A DNA stretch of 64,000 bases from Diploscapter coronatus (taxonomy: Eukaryota; Nematoda; Chromadorea; Rhabditida; Rhabditidae): contig OZ038422.1 of NCBI GenBank assembly GCA_964036155.1, positions 6,285,201 to 6,349,200 of the forward strand, given 5' to 3'. The position numbers were made by a program, and so were the translations under genes. The notes beneath the pieces were generated by a model. The model was not told the DNA's origin. It ran no database searches and was given only the letters and a program-made list of their open reading frames with translations. Numbering within the stretch: the first letter of the stretch is position 1; every line of letters begins with the position of its first letter. Positions 12,737 through 23,100 of this stretch are shown here, in pieces.

Positions 12737-15274
12737 TTATTCAACCTTAGGTTTCTTTGCAATTACCTTTCTATACGTACAGCAAACTAAAGCCTTGACT
12801 ATTCTATACAAAATGTAAAGCACGGTTAAAATTGTTCCTAGCAAAAACGCTATCACATCTAGCGAATGGTACTGGAAGAAGTTGAGTTTCTGACCAGCAG
12901 GAACCTAAAATTTTTAAAATTATTCATCTCGAAATAGCAATTATTTTTACCAAATTCTCAAGTGTCCTGAATTCCGCCACAAATTCCGTCCATTTGACCA
13001 GTAATTGCTCTGGTGAAACTGGAGATTTCTTGACCATCGCACTCATCCTCTTCACTCTTGTCTTGTATCTGAAGTTTTAAAAGTAAAATGCTTTACGAGA
13101 TTCGATGATAATAGCCAACTAACTCAGGATTGTCGATTATTTCCCGAATGGCTGCAACAACTGTCTCTTTCGAAACCGTCCCCTTCCCCAAATGCACGGA
13201 AATTCCATGTTTTTTCGCCATCATGCTGTTCTTCGACTGATCACCGAACAGAGGCATCGTGATCATAGGGACGCCAGCAGTCAAGGATTCCTGAAAATGT
13301 TGTTAATCATAATTTCATCGTCAGCTATCGATTACCTGAATGGAATTGTATCCGGCATGCGTTATGAAAGCAACAGTTTTGTTGTGGGCCAGAAGATCGG
13401 GTTGAGGCAACCACTTGAAGAGATGCAGGTTCTTCGGTTTGATATTATCCAAGTCATTTGCTTCGTATCGCATGAGAATGTGATAGTCAGGAAGTTCTTT
13501 GAACGCTTCGATGAATTCGTGTTTCATTTTCTCCGGCATTTCATGGGCGGCTGCGACAGACCCGAAGGAGAAGACAATGATTCCCTTCGCATTGTCAACG
13601 ATTTTTGCAAATTCCTATAATTTTATTGGTTTTCAAAAGTTTATTCTAGCTATAGTCTAACCCCAGTTAGAGGCTTCGCATCTTTGAACTGAATTCCGAT
13701 TCCGCCGATGTTCACAACCTTGGCTAAAGTTGGTCGCGGCATTTCGTAGAGGATGTTTGACATTGCCATTACCTAAAGATCTCTTTTGTTAGTCTTCTTA
13801 TAATCCGTTTACCAATGGACACTCCGACGCGATATCGATTAAATCAGGGAAGTTCGGGTCGAATTCTTCTCTGAAGATGGCATTTTCAACTTTGGCGATT
13901 TTTCCAGGCCAGATCAATCCACCGAGGGAATGGCCGATAAAACTCTTAATCCGCTCGTAGAACGTCATTACGTCTGTGCTCTCCATCATCATCGCTGAAT
14001 GAATAAATGAATAATTTTGCCGTTCTAATTACAGAATCATCGATATGAATCAGCATTTGAGACTTCGATCGTAGGAAGGACCTTTTCCTTGTCGAAGTAA
14101 AATTTAGACATAAAATAAGCTTTCATACCCACCTCAGTCATATTCAGAGAAAGGTGAATATCATCGAAAATGATCAAAAAGACCAACAACAGCGCTTGAA
14201 ACGACTGGGTTGAGTGTGGCATTATTAATCAGTTCATTTTCGAAACTTTTTTCGGAGGCTGTTCCACGACATTGTTGAGTAACAATTACGAGGAAGAACT
14301 TACGAGGAACATAGGATGGGATGAGTGGGACCCCGACCAGAGTCGCAACATAATCCATTATAGCGCCACTAAGATTATAAGAATGAAAAAAATTATTGGC
14401 ATATTTTTGTAGCAAAACCTGTTAAGCCAGACCCAAGTTGGTATCTCAGCAGCTCTGACGAGTCCCACAGCGCAAAGCGAGTACATGTGAGGGAAGGCGA
14501 CATCGAATTTCTCATCCTTCAGCCACTTCATAAACTCTTTGTTCTTCAAGGTCTCTGAATATTGACCAAAACTATTTATTAATAATAATGGATAAAAGTT
14601 CATACGTCGACATCCTTCCGACAACATTGTCATGAATTTGTTCATCGACTCGAAATTGCGAGAATCCCACATCGGCACATCCTAAAATGTGATTAAATTT
14701 TCAGATTACCTGCTCTGACATTGGTAGTTAGGTCGTTTTTCAGTGCAAAAATTACAATAGTAATAACTTCACTTCCGACGTACAAATAAATTGAACGTGG
14801 TGTGATATCTTCCTATTCAATTGAGAATTAGACAATTTTGTATACATGATTAAATTTGTCAAATAGCCCTCATAAATTCATCCACTCACATTGAAAATGA
14901 GCGGTGCATGAGTCTTCTCCAGATCCTCCTTTGTCACTCCTGTGTGGGCAATCACGGAATGAACTGAAATTTGCAACAGAAACGAATAAGTATCGATTAT
15001 GTTAAATTTCACCTTTGACTTTCGGTGATATCTTCACGAATTCTTCCAACCCTTCCATGTATTTGAGCAGAACCAGAGTGACATCGTGACCTGCTTCTGC
15101 CAAGCCTTCAGCTACTCGTTTATTTACTGCTAACTGAAAATTAAAAAAAAAAATATATATATATATACGATTTTATAACCAACTTACCTGAGAATTAGAA
15201 ATAGCGGGAGCTAAGACTACGACTTTGTACCCGTATGAAACTGTCGCTAATGAAAATAAAAGTAGAAACTTCAT
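12737..15274 (-). CDS. UDP-glucuronosyltransferase, tandem copy A
   Basis: Exons (5' to 3'): 15188-15274, 15013-15133, 14890-14963, 14606-14681, 14419-14554, 14304-14368, 13813-13994, 13662-13772, 13336-13614, 13124-13290, 12951-13068, 12737-12904. They total 1,584 nt, 527 residues, fully in phase. The product transfers glucuronate or another sugar from a UDP-sugar to small lipophilic molecules in the ER lumen. Visible features: a cleavable signal peptide (about 15 residues), the catalytic-type His in EAGHDVTL (residue ~45), the UGT signature WLPQPDLLAHN...HAGYNS...PLFGDQ, one C-terminal membrane helix, and a KxKxx-type tail (KPKVE) suited to ER retrieval. An intron with alternative stop-free reading (14555-14605) is assigned because splicing restores the Cys-Arg-x-x-Leu pattern. 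The intron at 13615-13661 is absent from copy B. Confidence 0.93.
15153..15167. repeat. (AT)n microsatellite in UGT copy A intron 1
   Basis: An A-run followed by about seven AT units inside the first intron. The same intron in copy B has a shorter AT tract, so the two copies differ in repeat length here. Confidence 0.8.
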
Positions 15275-15830
15275 AGTGAATATAACTGAGGTTGCTAGAT
15301 TAAAAATTGAATAAGTCTATAGCAAAGAGACTAATTATTTTGCAGTTGAACTAGACAGGTTTGAAATTGAAAAATAAATAGCAAATGATTTTTGTGAGCA
15401 ATTTTGGGAAAACACTGCTTGATGGAGACTATTTAAAGAGAACAAAAGACATCCCCACAAAGAAGCAGACGAACTGATAAGAATGATGCAAAATTGAAAT
15501 TTTTCAATAAACACACGATTCACCTAATCCAATCTTTAGTCGCGGGTCAAATGATGCAAAGTAATAATTGCGAAAATGCTGATCTTAAAAACTATGATTT
15601 CATATTATGAGTAGTTCCAACTTGGGAAACAGGACTGTTCAAAGCTTCGTTTTCGTATTTGAACATTTTTAAACCTTAAACATTAATATGCCGAAAAATC
15701 ATTACATTTTATTCCATTATGAAACATTCGCATTCTCACTGAGACCTATGATCAATAGGTATGCATAGAAAATGATGTTTATTTTGTACAAATGCATAAA
15801 CTAAATACATACAGAAATATTCCTAGAAAA
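15275..15830. other. spacer between the two UGT genes
   Basis: Holds the upstream region of copy A and the 3' flank of copy B. No gene is supported. The upstream part matches the region upstream of copy B in short blocks, listed separately. Confidence 0.7.
15475..15560 (-). promoter_or_regulatory. candidate promoter motif block of UGT copy A
   Basis: About 200 bp upstream of the copy A ATG is TGATAA (15475-15480) followed by GATGCAAA. Some 65 bp further out is GGGTCAAATGATGCAAA (15544-15560). The same order and spacing of motifs recurs upstream of copy B. TGATAA is the consensus bound by nematode intestinal GATA factors (ELT-2 class), and GGTCA resembles a nuclear-receptor half-site. Function is inferred from motif identity and conservation between the copies. 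Confidence 0.5.
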
Positions 15831-18140
15831 CTACTCTTTTTTGGCTTTCGTAGGTACTAATCGCCTATACGTACAGCAAACTAAAGCTTTGACGATTCTA
15901 TACAAAATGTAAAGCACGGTTAAAATTGTTCCTAACAAAAACGCTATCACATCTAGCGAATGGTACTGGAAGAAGTTGAGTTTCTGACCAGCAGGAACCT
16001 AAAATTTTTAAAATTATTCATCTCGAAATAGCAATTATTTTTACCAAATTCTCAAGTGTTCTGAATTCCGCCACAAATTCCGTCCATTTGACCAGTAATT
16101 GCTCTGGTGAAACTGGAGATTTCTTGACCATGGCGCTCATTCGTTTCGCCCTGTGTGCATATCTGAAATCGTGAAATGAATTCTTCACAAAATTTTTATC
16201 GTACAACATAAATCAAGAACGAAGCTGAAAGATTGAGAGCTGGGAAGGAAATAAAATCTAGTCTAAATGGCAAAATAAATTGAAGTTTCATCTCAAAAAT
16301 TAATTTAGCCTAACCAGTGCGATCTTCTAGCTAGCAAATTGTTGTAAATTGCAAAAATCTTACTCAGGATTGTCGATTATTTCCCGAATGGCTGCAACAA
16401 CTGTCTCTTTCGAAACCGTCCCCTTCCCCAAATGCACGGAAATTCCATGTTTTTTCGCCATCATGCTGTTCTTCGACTGATCACCGAACAGAGGCATCGT
16501 GATCATAGGGACGCCAGCAGTCAAGGATTCCTGAAAATGTTGTTAATCATAATTTCATCGTCAGCTATCGATTACCTGAATGGAATTGTATCCGGCATGC
16601 GTTATGAAAGCAACAGTTTTGTTGTGGGCCAGAAGATCGGGTTGAGGCAACCACTTGAAGAGATGCAGGTTCTTCGGTTTGATATTATCCAAGTCATTTG
16701 CTTCGTATCGCATGAGAATGTGATAGTCAGGAAGTTCTTTGAACGCTTCGATGAATTCGTGTTTCATCTCCTGTGGCATTTCGTGAGCTGCAGCAACAGA
16801 TCCGAATGAGAACACGATCATGCCTTTTGCACTCTCAGCTATTTTAGCGAATTCTCCAGTTAGCGGCTTGGCATCCTTGAATTGGATTCCGATTCCGCCG
16901 ATGTTCACAACCTTGGCTAAAGTTGGTCGCGGCATTTCGTAGAGGATGTTTGACATTGCCATTACCTAAAGATCTCTTTTGTTAGTCTTCTTATAATCCA
17001 TTTACCAATGGACACTCCGCTGCGATATCGATTAAATCAGGGAAGTTCGGGTCGAATTCTTCTCGAAAGATTTGGGTCTCTGTGACCGGAATATTTCGAG
17101 GCCAAATGAGCTTCATGAGACCGTGTCCAACGAAACTCTTCGTTCTCTCATAGAACGTCATTGTGTCGGTGCTCTGCATGACCATTGCTGAAATGATACA
17201 ATTAGATCCAAAAACATATGCAGACGAAAGGACATACGTGGAACGTAAGATGGGATGAGTGGGACCCCGACCAGAGTCGCAACATAATCCATTATAGCGC
17301 CACTAGGATTATAAGAATGAAAAATTATTGGCATATTTTTGTAGCAAAACCTGTTAAGCCAGACCCAAGTTGGTATCTCAGCAGCTCTGACGAGTCCCAC
17401 AGCGCAAAGCGAGTACATGTGAGGGAAGGCGACATCGAATTTCTCATCCTTCAGCCACTTCATAAACTCTTTGTTCTTCAAGGTCTCTGAAAATTCAGTT
17501 TCATTGTGATCAATGAGATTTTTCATACGCCGACATCCCTCAGAGAGCATTCCCATCATTCTCTTCATCAAATCCCATTGCCGACCATCCCAAATCGGTA
17601 CTTCCTGAAATAAATTACTACCAGAAGAATTGAAAAAAAACGAAAATGACTGAAAATTAGGTAAGAAAAATCAGTAAATAACTGAAAGATCTTATTTTTG
17701 TATCTCTAAATCTCAATCAGAATGAAATATCTTCATTTTCATGCTATTTTGTAAAATAGTCTCACATTGAATATCAACGGCGCCTGCATTTTCTCCATGA
17801 CTTGTTTGTGGACCCCGATTGTAGCGTTTACAGGATGAACTAAATTTGTTTAAATAACGAAAAATGAAGTTCTCATAAATTTACCTTTGACTTTCGGTGA
17901 TATCTTCACGAATTCTTCCAACCCTTCCATGTATTTGAGCAGAACCAGAGTGACATCGTGACCTGCTTCTGCCAAGCCTTCAGCTACTCGTTTATTTACT
18001 GCTAACTGGAAATTAAACAAAAAAATATATATACGATTCTATAACCAACTTACCTGAGAATTAGAAATAGCGGGAGCTAAGACTACGACTTTGTACCCGT
18101 ATGAAACTGTCGCTAATGCCGATAAAAATAATAGATTCAT
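15831..18140 (-). CDS. UDP-glucuronosyltransferase, tandem copy B
   Basis: Exons (5' to 3'): 18054-18140, 17885-18005, 17766-17839, 17529-17604, 17351-17486, 17238-17302, 17006-17187, 16576-16965, 16364-16530, 16045-16162, 15831-15998. They total 1,584 nt, 527 residues, the same length as copy A. Same architecture: signal peptide, EAGHDVTL with the catalytic-type His, UGT signature WLPQPDLLAHN...HAGYNS, C-terminal membrane helix, and a KAKKE tail with a KxKxx-like ER signal. The ATG lies one base after an ATTCCAG acceptor, which suggests trans-splicing. Exon 16576-16965 equals copy A exons 8 plus 9 without the intervening intron. Large tracts are nearly identical to copy A and others, such as residues of exons 3, 4 and 7, differ clearly. 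Substrate cannot be predicted. Confidence 0.93.
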
Positions 18141-18330
18141 CCTGGAATTAATACAAATCTTCAGAAAACGATTTAATTTTCAGATACAAGTGTCAAAATG
18201 ATTCACGCAGTGATTTTTCAAAGCGTTTTATAGTGAATCTGAGTTAGTGAAAAGTTGCAAATGATCGTGAGAAAGGAGAACATGCACGCTAGAGACTACT
18301 TGAAGACATTTCGAAAGAAGAAAATAGAAT

Positions 18331-18425
18331 TGATAAGAGTGATGCAAAAATCGAGAGACTCGTCAACAAACTCCCAAACGTTTTTACTCCGAGAAACTCT
18401 ACGTTCGAGGTCAAAATGATGCAAA
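18331..18425 (-). promoter_or_regulatory. candidate promoter motif block of UGT copy B
   Basis: TGATAA at 18331-18336 (191 bp upstream of the ATG) is followed by GTGATGCAAA. AGGTCAAAATGATGCAAAA lies at 18408-18426. Both match the block upstream of copy A in order, spacing and most bases, although the surrounding DNA has diverged. This suggests retained cis-elements, possibly for intestinal GATA and nuclear-receptor control. Confidence 0.5.
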
Positions 18426-18853
18426 AAGAGTGGACTAATTTCGAAATATTCCGAAAACTACTCATTCCAATTGGCAGGAAAATGATAAATGCTAAATCAC
18501 TTGCACAGACTACTCAGACTCAAGGAATTCTTTATCAGTATTATCCTTGCCTTATTTTTCAAGCAATCAAAGTTTCAGCGATAGAAAAGAATGGCTTATT
18601 TTTTCACCCGAGCACTCGGAAATAACGATGATTCGGTGTTGATAAAGCATCGCTGATTTGAACAAAATAACCGCGATCAATGATAATGAAATGATGCGAA
18701 AAATGCGGCTCGTAGTTTGTGGAGTCGGAAAATAAGATAAACAGTTTGAAGGAAGAAGAAAATAGTCAAGTTTACTCATGAAAAATCAATAAAGTTCAGC
18801 AATATAAAATTAGAAAAAAATCGACGGTCGAAGTTCAAAAGCGTATCGAACAA

Positions 18854-18958
18854 TCGCGGATGTTAATCCCGACCCGAACCCGCGGGCCGGGTCGGAGTTT
18901 TTCGATTGCATCACGAGTTGGGCTGGGGTCGCAATTTTTCGACCCGTCAACATCCCTG
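18854..18958. mobile_element. small non-autonomous hAT-like element (MITE), 105 bp
   Basis: A GC-rich 105-bp insert in AT-rich DNA is flanked on both sides by the same 8 bases, TCGAACAA (18846-18853 and 18959-18966), as expected for a hAT target-site duplication. The right end, read outward-in, is CAGGGATGTTGACGGGTCG; the left end carries GGATGTTAATCCCGACCCG. CAGGG-type ends plus 8-bp duplications are the hAT signature. It has no coding capacity. The interior has many GACCCG/CGGGTC units. Confidence 0.72.
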
Positions 18959-18966
18959 TCGAACAA

Positions 18967-20128
18967 AGATGAAATCATTAATTTGCTGCTAATTTGTGCA
19001 TGTGTGTTTCCATCGTAAGATGTCATGTCTCACGTCGCTTCACTCTTATTTCCCTCCAAAATCAACCAAATAATGCTGATCATTGGTCCTATTTTCATGT
19101 GTTTGCACTCGGACTTTTGTACTTCATAGTTTAATTCAAAAAATATTATCAAGAAAAGGCTAGAGAAAACGAAAAGATAAGAGAATCTAGACGGTCAGGC
19201 AAAGGGTTTAAAGACGTGTACAAACATTCGTTCTAGCATCATATACTGCTAGTCTGTAGTTCATAGTTAGGTCATTAGGTTATGAAATCATTAAATGTTA
19301 TTGAATAACTAGGAATTTTGGATAATTTATCGACTATTCAGTAATTGCAGATTATAAATGAGTTCAATTCAGTCACGGCTTTTCCAAATAATATTTACTA
19401 ATTCAATTAATTGAGAACGACTATTTTTTTTAAAATAATGATACTTTGATGCTTCAACGAAAATAAATATAATGCTATTTTTGAAAGATTACATTTTATG
19501 AAAAATCATATTTATTCTAAGCTCATTGTGCCAATTCAATAGGCCCGATTCGATTCAATTATTCAAAAATCACTATCGATGGTTGTATATCACAAGAAAA
19601 TTGAAATTGCAATAGACCAGATGAATGCGTTACCCGTAAAAACGAAAAATATGATTTAGAATCAAAAAGTAATGAAAAAATAGTCACATCATATTTTGTG
19701 TTGGTGAGTTTCTGTGATATGATGATAAGATCATAAACAAATTATCCCATATTATTGCAGAAATCTAGCAGAGCTGCTCATTGATAAACAAATTACATAA
19801 ATTTCCAGTAAAAACCCTTGAAATTCTAATAACTGAAACATTACAAAATAATAACAAATAAAGAAAACATGAAAAATAGAAGAAGAAATTCGCCTAAAAA
19901 TAGGAGCCTGTATATATAACACGTCGTTTGGCACGGAAATATAAATTGAAACTCGATCATTTTGCACCCGTATGGCTAACATTCAAGCAGTTTTTCATTC
20001 GTTCACTAACTTGTTTCATTTTCGATAATTTTAAGATCTAATGGAGTTTTTCATGAGAATTTCTGTGATTGATTAAAGCGATTTTTTACAAGGAATGATA
20101 GTATTTGTTATAGTTATTGGAAGGGAAT
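18967..20128. other. intergenic region, no supported gene
   Basis: AT-rich sequence between the MITE and the 3' end of the ABCA gene. Only short ORFs without motif or splice support. Confidence 0.6.
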
Positions 20129-23100
20129 TTATGGTTTGGAAGTTTCGGCCAGCGACTGGAAGACCTCGTCGAGAGTGGCTTGGGACAGTGAGAAATCTTC
20201 TACCAACCATTTTTGTTTCATCTGATTTTAAAACATCATTTTTAACAAAGCTGCTTTTTGCAAAGTTCTTGATAATCATTAGAAAAAGCGACACTTCAAA
20301 AATATTCTTGTATAAATTAAACATAATGATCAAGATCAACTTCATCGATAAAATATAATCTTTGTAAATTCTACTAACCTCATTAACGATATGCAAAATG
20401 TCAGCGATAGATGATTTTGACCGATGTATTCGTATGAATATCTAAAAAAAGGTGAATAAAAATAAAAAAAATATATATTTAAAGAAAAATTTAACTCACA
20501 GTGCAACAATGAATGAGTTGAATGCCCTGTATTTTGCCATTCAAATATTCAGCTGCCTCCTGCACATCTGCCAAATTCCGTAGTTTCACTATCAAGGAAT
20601 AGCCTTCACCGAATCTGAAAAATTACAAATTTATGAATTTGATAGATCACACGATAAATTAGAACAAAAAAACTTGCGATATTGCTAGCAAGATCTACTT
20701 CCTTTGAAAGAAATAACATCGCGAGTTTCCAAAATGAGATAACAAAATATCAGCGTTTTTCAAGCGCAAACATAAATTTAATGCTAACACACTAAAGCTT
20801 ACTTGTTTTTGAGATGTTGTTTGGATCCGATGCACCGTATTTTACCCTGATCCATGATTGCAATTCGCGTGCACAAGAATTCGCACTCCTCCATCGAGTG
20901 GGACGTTATTACCTAAAGAACTGCTTGAAGTTGGAGAGAATGGATGATTTGACTCACCACAGCCTTGCCACTCTTCCTGAGCAACTCGATGACTCGCCAC
21001 AGAAATTGTTGTGAACCTGGATCCATTCCTGCTGAGGGCTCGTCCTGAAATATCAAGTTAAATTTAAATAAATAGTTGAAATGTTATTTGAAAGAATAAT
21101 GCTAAAATGGGTGATAGGTAAAAGCATTCAAGATTTGTGTTAATGAAAATAGAAAGATCTTTCATCCCTACGTGTGAATAATTCCATAGACATGATTCTT
21201 GATCAAAATTATACAAGTTAGAAGTGCCCTGGTGAAATTTTCGATAATAAAAATTTGCGTTCTTTCAATATATGAGTTGAAAATGTCGACTTACCAGCAA
21301 AATGAGTGTCGGTTGACTGATGAGAGCGACAGCCACGGACAGCTTCCTTCGATTTCCCCCTGACAATTCGCCCGAGACTGTATTTGCGTAGGGACTCAGG
21401 TGCAGGGACAGTAGAATTCGGGAGACTAACTGCAAAAATGCCATTCCTTCTTCAAACTTCAAGGAAAATATCAAACCGATTCGATATCCTTGTTTGGAAT
21501 TCCCCGAATCCTCGCGAAGAAGATCATGTTCTCCTTGGTGGTGAGCTTCATGTTGAGTGCGTCGAATTGCGGGCAGTAACCCAGCTGCTTGAAGCCTTTC
21601 GAATCGCCGGAAGTCACGCTGCAAGGTTTTGTAGTGTAAAATAAAGTAATCGTCTAGAAAAAGTATGACGAAAATAAAATGAATGTATAGTTTTGAGACC
21701 TTGGTATATCGAAAGATTTTGGGAACAAAATCTAAGAACAATGCTTGGATAATTTTTCTAAAAATCTTCCAAATCAATTTTTATGCCCATCGTCATAATC
21801 TGTACAAATCCTAATTGATTGCTTCAAAGCCTAACCTGTATCCCTGAATATCCACAGAGCCAGCGCCAGGCAGAATCTTGCCAGTGAGCATTCCGAAGCA
21901 GGTCGTCTTGCCGGCTCCGTTCAAGCCCAGCAGACCGAAGCACTCCCCCTTGTCAACTGCGAACGAGACGCCTTTCACCGCTAGTCTGCTTCGACCGTAT
22001 GCCTGAAATAAAAGAAAACGTCACTTTCGAAAGTTCGATAGTTTTAGTTTCGACATCGACTATTTTACAAATGACTTTCAGAAGATTTCTTTCGTAGCAA
22101 ATCGCAAACAATTCGTTACCTTAGCGAGATCCCTGACAACCAGAGGCATATTCCTCCCAGTCTCATGTACTTCCTCGGCTAAGGCTTCGACTCGCTCCTT
22201 CTCCTTCTGCACATCCAGGTCGTCTTCTGCAGTGTGCAGGGAAGGGCCCTCTGGTTGAGTGCCTAGTCCACTCTGCTGCAGCTGCGAAAGCAGACGGTTC
22301 GTTATCGACACTTCCCATAGTCTGAAACAAGAAACCTACTTTCGGTTTAAAAAATAGAGAAAAGACGTGCATACTAAAATTCAAGGTTGAAATTTATCTC
22401 TGTTGCAAGTATCCGAAGTTTTACATTAACGAAATAACCGTAATCCCAATTTACAAATTACAAAAAAAAAAGCTTGATCTTCACTTAAAAGTGCCCTACC
22501 TTCTCCATCCACAGACGGATTTGGACTCGAGGAAAACGAGAATCCAGAACGAAATGGCGATGTGCCCGACGAGAACGACGATGTACATCCCCATTAGATC
22601 CCACTCCAGCACGTACGGCAGAGGCAGGTCGTTCACGAGGTCAGAGCGGTGCAGATCGTCTCAATTCATATCATTGTAGAAAGAAATATATTGATTCGAA
22701 AAAAATCAAATGAAATCTATGAAGTTTCAGATATTATTTCTCGCTAATTGATATGTAGTTCTTTTTTTTTTTTTTTTTTCGAAAAAGTTACAAAGAGTTG
22801 AGATCAAGCAAAGCCTATGCCGCCTTCAAATATGATTATGTTGTCATCTCAACTTCAAAATAGTTCAATTAAAAACCAAAACTTACTCAAGTAGCTCTTT
22901 CCAATTTCGAATAGCTGGTAGATGTAGGCGCCTCTGTAAATGGCCATTCCCAGGCAATACTGAGGCAGAACCAGGAACGAATAGGAGCACGCTTGATGGG
23001 CTGGGTAGAGGGTGGGGTCCTAAGATGCATTATTTTGAAAAATATCAAAGATAAAAATTTGCTAGTTCCAAATGACAAGTACTCTAGACATATGTAGATC

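Noticed and set aside
13192..13620. 142-codon + strand ORF, repeated at 16432-16809
   Set aside because: Antisense shadow of the UGT signature exons; its repetition reflects the UGT duplication only.
14037..14222. Minus-strand ORF inside UGT copy A
   Set aside because: Lies in the long intron between the VPLIPSYVP exon and the next exon. Splicing 14304 to 13994 gives the right phase and matches copy B.
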